Assembly (NCBI RefSeq): GCF_001971705.1
Contig: NZ_CP019327.1
Coordinates: forward strand, 1,488,001 to 1,552,000
Length of the DNA: 64,000 bases
From: Natronorubrum daqingense
GTDB taxonomy: Archaea; Halobacteriota; Halobacteria; Halobacteriales; Natrialbaceae
Direction: 5' to 3'
Under the pieces are notes generated by a model. It saw nothing but the letters and a program-made list of their open reading frames with translations. It made no database searches and had not been told where the DNA came from. This document shows positions 44,199 through 53,949 of this stretch, piece by piece. Numbering within the stretch: position 1 is the first letter of the stretch; every line of letters starts with the position of its first letter. The translations under genes were made by a program, and so were the position numbers.

Positions 44199-47096
44199 AT
44201 GAGCAACGCCACGTTCGACGCCGACGGAATCACGCTCGAGCAGGTGCGTGAGTACGTCTGGGAGGTTCCACAGACGGGTGACATGCGCACACCAGCTCGC
44301 ATCCTGGCGAGTGAAGCGCTTCTCGAGGAGATCACGGAAGACAAAACCCTCGAGCAGATTTCGAACACGACTCACCTGCCGGGGATCACGAATCACGCGA
44401 TCTGCATGCCCGACGGCCACCAGGGCTACGGCTTTCCGGTCGGCGGCGTCGGTGCACTGGACGCCGAAAACGGTTGTATATCGCCGGGAGCGGTTGGCTA
44501 CGACATCAACTGCTTGTCAGGAGAGTCGGACGTACTTCTCGAGCACGGCCGTCGAATTCCGATCGAAGACCTGGAAGATCGATTCGAAACGGAGACTGCG
44601 ATGGTTGCCAGCGATGAACTCACCACATCACCGATCCAACTGTTTACCGGACGGGACGACGCGGAGGTGTACGAAGTCGAGACGGAAACCGGGGATACGA
44701 TCACTGCAACTCCAGACCATCCGTTCCAAACGCCGGCAGGCATGCGCCCACTCGAGGAACTCTCCGAAGGTGACGAGGTTCGGCTACAACCGTTCCGTGG
44801 CGTTCCAGACGAAGAACCCGAGGAGTTTACCGTTCTCAGTGAAGCGGATTTTTCCGACGCAAATTCACAACTCGTCCGGGCACTCGACGACCGTGGCCTG
44901 CTTCCGTTGAAGTCGACCGACGACGCGTTCAACCGGCTCCTCAAACTCGTTGGGTTTCACACTGGCGACGGTGCGATCGGAAGCGGCGGGCAGACGTGGT
45001 TTTATGGTGAGCCAGCGGATCTCGAATCCATCCAGGACGACATCGAAGCGATCGGGTTTACTCCGTCGAAAATCTACGAACGAGATCGATCACACGAGAT
45101 CGACGGGAAGCGCTTCGAGACGACGGAATACAGCGTTCGAGCGAACTCGAAAGCGTTCCAGAACGTCCTCCTTGCACTCGGTGCGCCCGACGGACGAAAG
45201 ATCGAATCAAACTTTACGACGCCGTGGTTCTTCGACCGGCTGCCGAACTGGCAGAAAGCGCTGTACGCCGCAGCCTATTTCGGGGCCGAAATGAATGCTC
45301 CCGCGGCACAGCACGACAAGAATCTCTACTGTCCGAAAGTCTCGCAAACACGAGTTGTCGACGTCGCTGATGCGGGCGAAGAATTCATGGCTGATCTCGC
45401 TGCCTTCCTCAGCGACCTCGGTATCGAAACGAACGAGATCGAACGGTTCGAGACCGACTCGAGTGCGGACCGTGAGACGATCAGACTTCGGCTCGGAATC
45501 AAAAACGACTCCGAGAATCTGATCCGATTCTTTTCGTCCGTCGGCTTCCGCTACAACCACGAAAAGCGTCGAAAAGCTGTGAAAGCCCTCCAGTATCTCA
45601 AAACAAAAGCAGCAGTGATCGACCATCGGGCGACGATTGCCCGCGAGGCGAAAGCGATGGCCGATGGCGGAACGCCAGCAGGTGATATCAAGTCGGAGTT
45701 CGACATCAACGAACGGTTCATCGAACGGAGTATCTGGGGTGGACGAAGCGGCCGACCGCGACCGCCAGCGGAGTTCCCTGGATTCGACGAGTACTGTGAA
45801 ACCATTTCTGTTGGTGACGATTATGCCGTCTCAACTCGAATCCGATCTATCGAACTGGTCGACGAAGAGCACTCGGTATACGATATCGGTGTGGCCCACG
45901 ACGCCCACAATTTCATCGCTGATGGTTTCGTCGTCTCCAACTGCGGCGTCCGAATGATGCGGACGAACCTGACCTACGACGACCTGAAAGGCCGCGAGGA
46001 GGAACTCGTCGACTCTCTCTTTGCCAACATCCCGTCGGGACTCGGCGGCGGCGGGGTCGTCGAGGCCGGCGTCGACACCGTCGACGAAATTCTCGCACGC
46101 GGCGTCGATTGGGCACTCGAGAACGGCCACGCCGTCGAAGACGACTTGCGCCACTGCGAGGACGAAGGAATGCGCGAGGGTGCGGACCCCTCGAAGGTCT
46201 CCCAGAAGGCCAAAGATCGCGGAAAGAACCAGATCGGCTCGCTCGGGTCGGGGAATCACTTCCTCGAGGTCCAGCGGGTGACTGACGTCTTCGACGACGA
46301 GGTCGGCGACGCGTTCGGACTCGAAGAAGACCAGATCGTCGTCCTCATCCACTGTGGCTCGCGCGGACTGGGCCACCAGACGTGTAACGATTATCTTCGG
46401 AAGATCGAGAAACAACATCAGGGCTTGCTGAATCAGCTTCCGGACAAAGAGCTGGCCGCAGCGCCCGCCGGCTCCCAACTCGCCGAGGACTACTACGCGG
46501 CGATGAACGCGGCGATCAACTTCGCGTGGGTCAACCGTCAGCTCATCATGCACCGTACGCGAGAGGTGTTCGAACGGGTGTTCGATCGCTCGTGGGAGGC
46601 AATGGAGATGGACCTACTCTACGACGTGGCTCACAACATCGCGAAGAAGGAAACGCACGACGTCGACGGCGAGGATCGGGAGCTCTTCGTCCACCGGAAG
46701 GGTGCCACGCGGGCGTTCCCCGCTGGCCACCCCGAAGTGCCGAAAGCGTACCGCGACGTCGGCCAGCCGGTCATCATCCCCGGCAGCATGGGCGCGGGCA
46801 GCTACGTCCTCCGCGGCGGCGAGAACTCGATGGACCTCACGTTCGGCTCGACGGCCCACGGCGCGGGGCGGCTGATGAGCCGAACGCAGGCGAAAGACGA
46901 GTTCTGGGGCGGCGACGTCCAGGACCAACTCGAGGAACAAGACCAAATCTACGTGAAAGCGCAGTCGGGCGCGACGGTCGCCGAGGAAGCACCCGGCGTC
47001 TACAAGGACGTCGACGAGGTCGTCCGCATCTCGGACGAACTCGGCATCGGCGATAAGGTGGCGCGGACGTTCCCCGTCTGCAACATCAAAGGGTGA
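44199..47096 (+). CDS. rtcB: RNA ligase RtcB with an in-frame intein
   Basis: A 965-residue precursor. The exteins (residues 1-104 and 582-965, 488 in total) form RtcB, which joins tRNA halves and other RNAs using GTP. Motifs: CMPDGHQGYGFPVGGVGA, GYDIN before the intein, CGVRMM after, LGSGNHFLEVQ and HCGSRGLGHQ. Cys582, the first residue after the intein, aligns with the metal-binding Cys98 of Pyrococcus RtcB. Splicing is therefore needed for activity. The archease gene is just upstream. There is no frameshift. Confidence 0.95.
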   Translation: MSNATFDADGITLEQVREYVWEVPQTGDMRTPARILASEALLEEITEDKTLEQISNTTHLPGITNHAICMPDGHQGYGFPVGGVGALDAENGCISPGAVGYDINCLSGESDVLLEHGRRIPIEDLEDRFETETAMVASDELTTSPIQLFTGRDDAEVYEVETETGDTITATPDHPFQTPAGMRPLEELSEGDEVRLQPFRGVPDEEPEEFTVLSEADFSDANSQLVRALDDRGLLPLKSTDDAFNRLLKLVGFHTGDGAIGSGGQTWFYGEPADLESIQDDIEAIGFTPSKIYERDRSHEIDGKRFETTEYSVRANSKAFQNVLLALGAPDGRKIESNFTTPWFFDRLPNWQKALYAAAYFGAEMNAPAAQHDKNLYCPKVSQTRVVDVADAGEEFMADLAAFLSDLGIETNEIERFETDSSADRETIRLRLGIKNDSENLIRFFSSVGFRYNHEKRRKAVKALQYLKTKAAVIDHRATIAREAKAMADGGTPAGDIKSEFDINERFIERSIWGGRSGRPRPPAEFPGFDEYCETISVGDDYAVSTRIRSIELVDEEHSVYDIGVAHDAHNFIADGFVVSNCGVRMMRTNLTYDDLKGREEELVDSLFANIPSGLGGGGVVEAGVDTVDEILARGVDWALENGHAVEDDLRHCEDEGMREGADPSKVSQKAKDRGKNQIGSLGSGNHFLEVQRVTDVFDDEVGDAFGLEEDQIVVLIHCGSRGLGHQTCNDYLRKIEKQHQGLLNQLPDKELAAAPAGSQLAEDYYAAMNAAINFAWVNRQLIMHRTREVFERVFDRSWEAMEMDLLYDVAHNIAKKETHDVDGEDRELFVHRKGATRAFPAGHPEVPKAYRDVGQPVIIPGSMGAGSYVLRGGENSMDLTFGSTAHGAGRLMSRTQAKDEFWGGDVQDQLEEQDQIYVKAQSGATVAEEAPGVYKDVDEVVRISDELGIGDKVARTFPVCNIKG
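44511..45941 (+). other. Intein inside rtcB, 477 residues, LAGLIDADG-type
   Basis: Precursor residues 105-581. It starts with Cys (CLSGESDVLL, block A), has TATPDHPF (block B), a dodecapeptide-like first motif LLKLVGFHTGDG (about 44937-44972) and a weaker second, LYAAAYFGAEMN (about 45259-45294). It ends with IADGFVVSN before Cys. The penultimate residue is Ser rather than the usual His. Base composition is more AT-rich than the exteins. The endonuclease seems complete in length, but the second motif is degenerate, so its activity is uncertain. Confidence 0.93.
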
Positions 47097-47148
47097 GCGA
47101 GATTCGGACCGTAGCACGCTCGAGGAACGTGTTCTCTCGAACGCGACG

Positions 47149-47364
47149 CTACTGGAGCCTGTACGGGTTCTCGTCGTCCGAACTGTCGTTCTCGTCGTCG
47201 CTCTCGTAGGGCTTTCGCGCCGTGATCGTCACCGTCGCTTCGGGGTCGTCCTCGTCCGCCCAGGGACTGTCGTAGGCGGAGATCTCGAGATCGGTGACGT
47301 CCCACCCCTCTGCCTCGACGAGTTCGACCAGTTTCCGCTGATCCTCGAGCATGTCGTCGTCCAT
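47149..47364 (-). CDS. Small acidic protein, unknown function
   Basis: A 71-residue protein with one helix (LEDQRKLVELVEAEGWDV) and a beta strand (EATVTITARKPYE), then a disordered acidic tail. No recognised family. The ATG at 47364 is the last of two in-frame starts. It is divergent from moaA, and the gap holds a T/A-rich promoter region. Confidence 0.65.
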   Translation of the reverse strand: MDDDMLEDQRKLVELVEAEGWDVTDLEISAYDSPWADEDDPEATVTITARKPYESDDENDSSDDENPYRLQ

Positions 47365-47516
47365 ACACCTGCGTTTGCGAGTCAGTCGGGTAGGTCTTCC
47401 GCCGGTCAATTGAAACTAATTTTCCCACTAAACTGTCCGTTTTCGAAACCGAAATAGGTTACATAACGGTCCGCGAACCCAGCGAGTTTAAGCGGTTCCG
47501 TCTGCAATCAAGTGGC

Positions 47517-48506
47517 ATGCTCACCGACGAGTTCGGGCGGGACGTGACGGGGGTTCGAGTATCCCTGACCGATCGGTGTAATTTCGATTGCGTCTACTGT
47601 CACAACGAAGGGCTCGGTGATACCCGCGGGCCGATGGATCCGCAAGACGACGAGATGTCGACCGACGACGTCGTTCGATTTCTCGAGGTCGCAGCCGAGT
47701 TCGATGTCGACTCCGTCAAATTCACTGGCGGGGAACCGATGCTCCGACAGGACTTAGCAGAGATTATCGAACGCACGCCGGACCAGATGGAGGTCTCGAT
47801 GACGACGAACGGAACGTTTCTTCCCGGCCGTGCCGAGGACCTCGTCGACGCCGGCTTAGAGCGCGTCAACGTCTCTCAGGACGCACTCGACGCGGACGAT
47901 TTCGCCGCCGTCACGAAGAGCGGGGCGTACGAGAAGGTTCTCGAAGGTGTCGACGCGGCGCTCGAGGCGGGTCTCGATCCGGTCAAACTCAACATGGTCG
48001 TCTTCGAGCACACCGCGGGGTACGTGCCGGAGATGGTCGATCACGTCGCGGAAAACGATGGACTCCAGTTGCAGTTGATCGAGTACATGCCCGAGCTGAC
48101 GGGCAAGCCGGAGTGGAACATCGACATCCAGCGCGTCCACGACTGGCTGGCCGAACAGGCCGTCGAAATCGAACACCGCGAGATGCACGACCGGAAACGC
48201 TATTGGATTGAAACCGACGACGGCGACGGAAGGGGAATGGTCGAAATCGTCGATCCGGTCGAGAATCCGACCTTCTGTGCGAACTGCCACCGCGTTCGCG
48301 TCACCCACGAAGGCTACCTGAAGGGCTGTCTCAATCGCAACGACGACCTCAAATCGATGGGGGAGATGACCAAACCGGAGATTCGCGAAGCCTACCGTGA
48401 CGTCGTCGCGAATCGCGTTCCCTACTACGGCGAGTACATGGTACAAAACGACGCCGGCGAGTGGGAAATCAACGACGAGTACGTCGGCGAGTACGCCGAA
48501 CCCTGA
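47517..48506 (+). CDS. moaA: GTP 3',8-cyclase MoaA
   Basis: A 329-residue radical SAM enzyme. The SAM cluster cysteines are C21, C25 and C28 (CNFDCVYC). A second cluster near the C-terminus uses the cysteines in FCANC and [19 protein letters not shown] and the [14 protein letters not shown] region match MoaA. It begins molybdopterin synthesis from GTP. The end lacks the classical GG tail, as is often seen in archaea. No other moa gene is nearby. Confidence 0.95.
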   Translation: MLTDEFGRDVTGVRVSLTDRCNFDCVYCHNEGLGDTRGPMDPQDDEMSTDDVVRFLEVAAEFDVDSVKFTGGEPMLRQDLAEIIERTPDQMEVSMTTNGTFLPGRAEDLVDAGLERVNVSQDALDADDFAAVTKSGAYEKVLEGVDAALEAGLDPVKLNMVVFEHTAGYVPEMVDHVAENDGLQLQLIEYMPELTGKPEWNIDIQRVHDWLAEQAVEIEHREMHDRKRYWIETDDGDGRGMVEIVDPVENPTFCANCHRVRVTHEGYLKGCLNRNDDLKSMGEMTKPEIREAYRDVVANRVPYYGEYMVQNDAGEWEINDEYVGEYAEP

Positions 48507-48551
48507 ATCGTTCCGTCGGTGAACGGAAAACCCTCGAGCGCCCGTCGTCGA

Positions 48552-49076
48552 TTACGGCTCCGTTCGTTCGGGGCGCGTTCCGAGACCGATCGTGAGGAGG
48601 ACGGCCGCGAGCAACAATGTGACGATCGCAGTCACCGGCTGTCCACCGCCTGCAACGCTGTAGACCACGAATCCTGCCGTTCCAGCAACCAACCCGACGA
48701 GCAGACTCGAGACCGCATGGACGGCCTCGAGTCGAATCGTCGTTGCTTCTCGCCCCAGTTGCTCGCCGAGGACGATTGCACTGTGTCCGAGCTCCCACGC
48801 GACGATGGCTGCAATTGCGCCGACGACGGTCTGTTCGATGGGGGGTTGTTCGAGGGCGGCGATTCCGACGGCGAGACACAGGAGTACGCCGCCGAGGTCG
48901 AGTGCCGTCGATCGCGATCGAGAGAAGCCGAACGCGAACGCGGCGAAGCCGGCGACTGCAACCGGGATTGCCCTGAACGAGCCACTCGCAGCGATCGCCG
49001 AAACGAGGGTTGCGACGAGCGAAACGGTCTGTAACGCGACGGTCGGTCGTCGCGTAATCGCGTCGTCGTCCGTCAT
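48552..49076 (-). CDS. Multi-helix membrane protein, unknown function
   Basis: A 174-residue hydrophobic protein of about six helices, poor in charged residues apart from a central RSRS patch and an acidic first stretch. It overlaps the DUF58 gene by four bases, and so belongs to that operon as the last gene. No known domain recognised. Confidence 0.7.
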   Translation of the reverse strand: MTDDDAITRRPTVALQTVSLVATLVSAIAASGSFRAIPVAVAGFAAFAFGFSRSRSTALDLGGVLLCLAVGIAALEQPPIEQTVVGAIAAIVAWELGHSAIVLGEQLGREATTIRLEAVHAVSSLLVGLVAGTAGFVVYSVAGGGQPVTAIVTLLLAAVLLTIGLGTRPERTEP

Positions 49077-51082
49077 CGTCGCCCCCTCGAGTATCGTGCG
49101 AGCGCCGCATCTAGAGATTCGTCGTCGGGCCAGTCAACGACCGGAATGCCCGCTCGCTGGAGGTCGAGTCGTCTGATCGATCGGGCGACACTCGAGAGTT
49201 GCTCTCCGGCGGTTCGGTCGGCCGTCGGATCGGGACTGACGACGGTCACCTGGTGGCCGTGGGCCTCGAGGGTGCGCGCGAGTTTTGCCGCCTCGAAGTC
49301 CAGAAGCGGCGTCAACAGAACGAGTTGACTGTCGGCGGGCAGCCGACGGCGAAGCGACCGAAGTTGGCGTCGCCATCGACACTCAGCGGTCGGCGGGCGG
49401 GTGTCGAATTGGGGGTGCGTCGCGAGTTGCGAGCGAAAGCGCGCCTCGTGATGGCGACCCGAGCCCGGTGGGAGCCAACACGCATCGACTCCATTCGAGT
49501 CGACGCCGTCTCGAGCGACGGGACCGATCGCGGCGAGCCCGACAGTGTGATCCGTATCGAAGAGCGTCGCCCCGATTCTGCCAGCGGCATCGACTGCTCG
49601 GTCGACGGCGTGGGCCGTGTCCGCCTCCGGTGCTCGGTAAGACGCTTTACGCGCGTCGACCAGAACCACGACACGAGCCGCGCGTTCTTCGTGAAACTCG
49701 AGCGTCGCGAGGTCGCCCGTCTTCGCTCGCCGCTTCCAGTCGATTCGGGCGAGCGAATCGCCGCTTCGGTACTCTCTGACGGAGTGGATCGTCGTTCCAG
49801 TCCCCCCTTTTGCAGTTCGTATTCGCCCAGTAGCGGTCGTCGTCTCGTTTCGAAGTGGAATCTGCGTGGCGAGCGGACGCATCGATGGCTCGCTGGTGAG
49901 CGTCGTCTCCGCGAACAGTGAACACTCGAGTTCCGTCGACCGGGACAGGTCACGAACGAACACGAGCGCCGGGTCGAACGTGTGTCGCCCCCGTCGAGCG
50001 GTCACGGTGTACTTGTGAACGAGTGATTCTCCCGGCCTGAAAGCGGTACCGAGTCGACTCGAGCCGCCCGTTACGGCCAGCCCGTCGGGGACGCCGTCGA
50101 CGAATCGAAGATCCGGAACGAATCCGTCGCTTTCGTTCGTAATCGTGAGCGAAACCGTCACGTCGTCGCCGGGTTCGGGATCGTCGTCGCTGAGCGTTCG
50201 CTCGAGCGCCAGATCGGGTCTCGTGGGCTCGAGCGCGCGAGCGAAGCCGGCATAGCCGATCCCGACGACGCCGGCGAGGACGAGTGCGGGTGCATCGGCG
50301 AGGGCTCCGCTGCCGACGGCGAGCAGTGCGATCGCACCGACACCCATCCAGTGATTAGTCGGGTGGCGACGGTGCTGGACGAGACCCTCAGAGTCGGCAG
50401 TTGCGTGAACCGATGTCGTGAATTCGTCGCTCGAGAGCGAGTTGGTCGCCGACGACGATGACCACTCGAAGGTGGGTAGTGACTCCTCCCTACGGAGCGT
50501 TCCCCTATCGTCTTCGAGTGGATCGGCATCCCGAAGTGCGACGATCGCCGCGACCGTGTGTCGAACGCCGAGTCGAAACGGACTCTCGACGCTCCGAGTG
50601 ACGACGGACTCGAGTCGCGTTCGAATCGACCGACTCGGCAACTCCTGGGGCGATTTGAGGAAGTCCGTCGCGATCTGATTCGACGACCAGGTCCCATTCG
50701 CGACTCGTGTGGCAGCCTCGTCCGTCGAGAGTCCTCGAAAGCGAGTCAAGCTAGTGACGGCAGCGCCACGTAAGCCAGCCGTAATGCGAGGACCGAGGTC
50801 CGTGGACCCGCTCATCAGCGCACGGAAGTCGGTGAGGACCGTCGAGATGGAGTGGCCGGGAGTCGGAACGGTGAGTCGGCGCTCCGGATCGGGTGTCTCA
50901 GTGTGACTTCGCGAATCGTAGCCTCGAGAGAGTATCGAGAGACCGAGTATGACGGTGGCAACTCCGACGAGGACGATCGTCTCGTCCGTCAGCCCGAACC
51001 CCGGTGAGTCGACGACGATGGCACCGACTCCGAGGAGGAACGTCGCGACGCCGAGTGCCGTCGTGATGGATTGTCTCCTCAC
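49073..51082 (-). CDS. DUF58 domain protein with N-terminal membrane helices
   Basis: A 669-residue protein. Two helices open it, and another pair lies near residues 245-285 (GVGAIALLAVGSGALAD). A beta-rich region follows, then the DUF58 core (GDSLARIDWKRRAKTG, about 420-445) and a vWA-like fold with VVLVDARKASY. DUF58 proteins usually stand between a MoxR ATPase and DUF4129 proteins in envelope-related loci. It overlaps the DUF4129 gene by four bases; no MoxR is in the window. Confidence 0.8.
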   Translation of the reverse strand: MRRQSITTALGVATFLLGVGAIVVDSPGFGLTDETIVLVGVATVILGLSILSRGYDSRSHTETPDPERRLTVPTPGHSISTVLTDFRALMSGSTDLGPRITAGLRGAAVTSLTRFRGLSTDEAATRVANGTWSSNQIATDFLKSPQELPSRSIRTRLESVVTRSVESPFRLGVRHTVAAIVALRDADPLEDDRGTLRREESLPTFEWSSSSATNSLSSDEFTTSVHATADSEGLVQHRRHPTNHWMGVGAIALLAVGSGALADAPALVLAGVVGIGYAGFARALEPTRPDLALERTLSDDDPEPGDDVTVSLTITNESDGFVPDLRFVDGVPDGLAVTGGSSRLGTAFRPGESLVHKYTVTARRGRHTFDPALVFVRDLSRSTELECSLFAETTLTSEPSMRPLATQIPLRNETTTATGRIRTAKGGTGTTIHSVREYRSGDSLARIDWKRRAKTGDLATLEFHEERAARVVVLVDARKASYRAPEADTAHAVDRAVDAAGRIGATLFDTDHTVGLAAIGPVARDGVDSNGVDACWLPPGSGRHHEARFRSQLATHPQFDTRPPTAECRWRRQLRSLRRRLPADSQLVLLTPLLDFEAAKLARTLEAHGHQVTVVSPDPTADRTAGEQLSSVARSIRRLDLQRAGIPVVDWPDDESLDAALARYSRGRR

Positions 51083-52032
51083 GACAGCTCACCTCGTCCA
51101 CCACGGGTGTCAGCTCCCTCGCGTTCGTCGGCGTACTCGGCTTCGATCCGCCGGAGTACCTCGATCGCTCGGCGTTCTCGAGTCTGCGTCGTCGCTTCGC
51201 CGCCGTATCTGACGTCCTCGAACAATCGAGTTAGTTCGTCGACATCGTCTCGATCCAATCCGGCATCGGTGGCTGCACGAGCGAATTCGCGCGGCGTGCT
51301 CGAGGCCGGCCGGTCGACCTCGAGGAATTCGGTCATCTCTCTCCACGCGCGGTAGACCTCGTTGTCGAACTCGTCGGCCGACTCGAGTCGGTCGGCCGCC
51401 ACGCCTGCGGCGGTTCCGACGGCAGCGCTCACGTCCGCCGGAGACTCGGCGTCGGTCGGGGAATTTGCGTCGAGTCCGGAACGTTCCGACTCAGAGCGTC
51501 CGCGCGTGAGGAACACGCCGCCGAGGAAGATAGCCGTGAGCAACGCGAGCGTGACGAGCAACGGTCCGGGAGAGATGGTGGTATCGGTGTCCGCCGAACC
51601 CGACGTCCCGTCGGATTCGTCATCACCACCCGCCAGTACCTCTTCCATCGGTTCGACCTCACTCCCGGAAACGGAGACGAACTGAAGGAGCGTATACACG
51701 ATTACTACGAGAAGAAACACGGCGAGTAGCGTGATCGCGACGATTTTGACGGCTTCCCGTCTGTGTGCGAGAAAGTACCAGACGACTGCGATTGCCAACA
51801 CGATGAGAACGGCATAGATCAGGTACTCGAGAAACGGTGGAACCCCACCGTCACCAGCCGATCCGGGAGTCATCGGCTGACCGGTACCCTCGCCGTCTCC
51901 GGGGTCACTTCCGGACCCCGACCCGTCGCTCCCGGACTCGAGCGGTGTGCGAATCGTCGCAGCGACGAGCGCGGTTGCGACGATGGCACAGCACGCGATT
52001 GCAATCCGACGGATCGAGAGAGAGTCTGTCAC
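51079..52032 (-). CDS. DUF4129 domain membrane protein
   Basis: From a GTG at 52032 the product has 317 residues; an ATG at 52125 would add 31. Four helices are seen (one N-terminal, then FLEYLIYAVLIVLAIAVVW, IVAITLLAVFLLVVIVY and a last near LLVTLALLTAIFLGGVFL). The C-terminal DUF4129 stretch is YRAWREMTEFLEVDRP and TPREFARAATDAGL. A TATTAT-type TATA lies near 52080, downstream of the ATG at 52125, so the GTG start is preferred. First gene of the three-gene operon. Confidence 0.78.
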   Translation of the reverse strand: MTDSLSIRRIAIACCAIVATALVAATIRTPLESGSDGSGSGSDPGDGEGTGQPMTPGSAGDGGVPPFLEYLIYAVLIVLAIAVVWYFLAHRREAVKIVAITLLAVFLLVVIVYTLLQFVSVSGSEVEPMEEVLAGGDDESDGTSGSADTDTTISPGPLLVTLALLTAIFLGGVFLTRGRSESERSGLDANSPTDAESPADVSAAVGTAAGVAADRLESADEFDNEVYRAWREMTEFLEVDRPASSTPREFARAATDAGLDRDDVDELTRLFEDVRYGGEATTQTRERRAIEVLRRIEAEYADEREGADTRGGRGELS

Positions 52033-52243
52033 TTGATGTCCCCACGCTGTCGTTGTCGCTATCGTGTCGTCGGACGATAATAAATCGATGCGATTGCACT
52101 CTTGCCTGTAACACCGGTAATCCATCGAATCGGATCGGACGATTCATAGGGTGTGCTGTGATACCACGGCGGAAGGATCAACGGCGAAACACGGGTCAAA
52201 CTACCAGAGCGAGGTTACCCGGACGTCGCTACCTTTCGTTGCG

Positions 52244-52251
52244 CTTAAGTA
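52244..52251 (+). promoter_or_regulatory. TATA-like element upstream of tRNA-Ser
   Basis: CTTAAGTA lies about 80 bases before the tRNA; it could begin a tRNA or tRNA plus ribosomal-operon transcript. Confidence 0.35.
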
Positions 52252-52329
52252 CCCGTCGGCGGTAGGTTTGGCTGCAATACGTGTAGGGGTGCAGTCCCCG
52301 AGTCCGTGAGGGCGATGATAGATCACGGT

Positions 52330-52412
52330 GTTGTGGTAGCCAAGCGGCCCAAGGCGCATGGTTGCTAACCATGTGGCGTCAAGCCTCCGGGGTTCAAATC
52401 CCCGCCACAACG
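52330..52412 (+). tRNA. tRNA-Ser(GCU)
   Basis: Acceptor GTTGTGG pairs with CCACAAC, discriminator G. The anticodon stem is CATGG/CCATG around a 7-base loop TTGCTAA, giving anticodon GCU. The T stem is CGGGG/CCCCG around TTCAAAT. There is a long type II variable arm, as in serine tRNAs. CCA is not encoded. Confidence 0.95.
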
Positions 52413-52449
52413 TCGGATATGCTGGCGACACGACGTCAGTAATCACTAC

Positions 52450-52468
52450 ACCGGCGACTTTCGCCGGT
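52450..52468 (+). promoter_or_regulatory. Perfect 8-bp hairpin between tRNA-Ser and rps13
   Basis: ACCGGCGA and TCGCCGGT are exact reverse complements around loop CTT. It lies 41 bases upstream of the rps13 ATG, so it is in the operon leader or the tRNA 3' trailer. Confidence 0.6.
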
Positions 52469-52509
52469 CGGTTTGCAACGCGCGCATACCAGACAGACAT
52501 ACACGACAC

Positions 52510-53034
52510 ATGAGCGAGGAAGAACCTCAAGAACAACAGGACGACGAAGATCTCCAGTACTTCGTCCGCATCGGGCAGACTGACCTCGATGGGACGAAGT
52601 CCGTCGAGCGCTCGCTCTCGGAGATGAACGGGATCGGTCGACGAACCGCCCGACTCATCGCCGACGAAGCGAGCGTCGACCGAACAGCGACGTTCGGTCG
52701 ACTCGACGACGACGTCATCGACGAGGTCGTCGAGATCGTAGAGAACTACGCTGCTGAAGTACCGGACTGGCTCAACAACCGCCAGTCGGACTTTTACACC
52801 GGCGAGACGACTCACGAGATCGGAAACGATCTCCAGTTGACCCGGCAGCACGATATCAACCGGATGAAGATGATCGACTCCTACAAGGGCTCGCGCCACA
52901 AGCGCGGCCAGAAGGTCCGCGGCCAGCGTACCAAGTCCACCGGTCGTACGGAGGGCACCATCGGAGTCAACGTCGAAGAAATCCGCGAAGAACAGGCAGA
53001 GGAAGCTGCCGCCGAAGAGGAGGATGACGAATAA
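52510..53034 (+). CDS. rps13: 30S ribosomal protein uS13
   Basis: A 174-residue uS13. It has the helix-two-turns-helix core [16 protein letters not shown] and the C-terminal [24 protein letters not shown] tail that contacts tRNA and the decoding head. Acidic tails at both ends (N-term 15 and C-term 20) are halophilic. First gene of the conserved operon; stop and next start share a base. Confidence 0.97.
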   Translation: MSEEEPQEQQDDEDLQYFVRIGQTDLDGTKSVERSLSEMNGIGRRTARLIADEASVDRTATFGRLDDDVIDEVVEIVENYAAEVPDWLNNRQSDFYTGETTHEIGNDLQLTRQHDINRMKMIDSYKGSRHKRGQKVRGQRTKSTGRTEGTIGVNVEEIREEQAEEAAAEEEDDE

Positions 53035-53555
53035 TGCCCCTCGGAACCGATACCAAACAGTACGAGACACCGAATCACCCATATCAGGGTGAACGCATTG
53101 CCTCCGAGCACTCCCTGCTCGACCGCTACGGCCTCTCGAACAAAGAGGAACTCTGGCGAGCACAGTCCGAACTTCGCTCCTACCGGCGCGAGGCTCGAGA
53201 ACTGCTCGGCCAGGCCCAGGACGACGAGACCGTCATCCGCCGCTCCGAGGAGTTCCTCGGTCGACTCAAACGCGTCGGCATTCTCGACGAAGCCGACGAA
53301 CTCGGCGACGTCCTCTCCCTGGAAATCGAGGACGTCTTAGAGCGCCGTCTTCAGACGGTCGCCTACCGCAAGGGACTGGCAAACACGCCACAGCAGGCCC
53401 GACAGTTCATCGTCCACGGCCACGTCGTGGTCGGTGACCAGCGCCAGCGCATCCCATCGTACGTCGTCGATGTCGACGAGGAGGACCTCGTCGCGTTCGA
53501 CGAAACGAGTCCACTCGCGGACGATCTCCACCCAGAACGAGCGGAGGGTCAATAA
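53034..53555 (+). CDS. rps4: 30S ribosomal protein uS4
   Basis: A 173-residue archaeal uS4 with the S4 RNA-binding domain in the C-terminal half ([24 protein letters not shown]). It initiates small-subunit assembly. It overlaps rps13 by one base and its C-terminus is acidic. Confidence 0.97.
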   Translation: MPLGTDTKQYETPNHPYQGERIASEHSLLDRYGLSNKEELWRAQSELRSYRREARELLGQAQDDETVIRRSEEFLGRLKRVGILDEADELGDVLSLEIEDVLERRLQTVAYRKGLANTPQQARQFIVHGHVVVGDQRQRIPSYVVDVDEEDLVAFDETSPLADDLHPERAEGQ

Positions 53556-53556
53556 C

Positions 53557-53946
53557 ATGAGCCAAGACGACGACAAGTGGGGAATCGCCCACGTGCACGC
53601 ATCGTTCAACAACACCGTCATGACCGTGACCGATCTTACGGGCGCGGAGACGATCGCTAAGTCCTCCGGCGGGACGGCGGTCAAACAGAACCGAGACGAA
53701 GCGTCGCCGTACGCGGCGATGCAGATGGCGGAATCCATCGCCGAGGAGGTCAAGGCCGCCGGTATCACTGGCCTGCACGTCAACGTGCGCGGTCCCGGTG
53801 GAAATCTGCAGAAATCCCCCGGCCCCGGTGCACAGGCGACGATCCGCGCACTCGCCCGCTCGGGCATCGAGATCGGACGCATCGAAGACGTCACGCCGAT
53901 CCCACACGACGGATCGCGCGCACCAAAAGGAAAGGGCGGCTACTAG
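53557..53946 (+). CDS. rps11: 30S ribosomal protein uS11
   Basis: A 129-residue uS11. [21 protein letters not shown], then [21 protein letters not shown] and the final [15 protein letters not shown] match the family. The ATG at 53557 gives the canonical length; the frame is open further upstream without merit. It lies one base after the rps4 stop. Confidence 0.97.
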   Translation: MSQDDDKWGIAHVHASFNNTVMTVTDLTGAETIAKSSGGTAVKQNRDEASPYAAMQMAESIAEEVKAAGITGLHVNVRGPGGNLQKSPGPGAQATIRALARSGIEIGRIEDVTPIPHDGSRAPKGKGGY

Positions 53947-53949
53947 ACC

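Noticed and set aside
44511..45941. Group I intron or insertion sequence in rtcB
   Set aside because: The insert stays in frame throughout and has intein splice-site residues (Cys first, Asn last, Cys +1).
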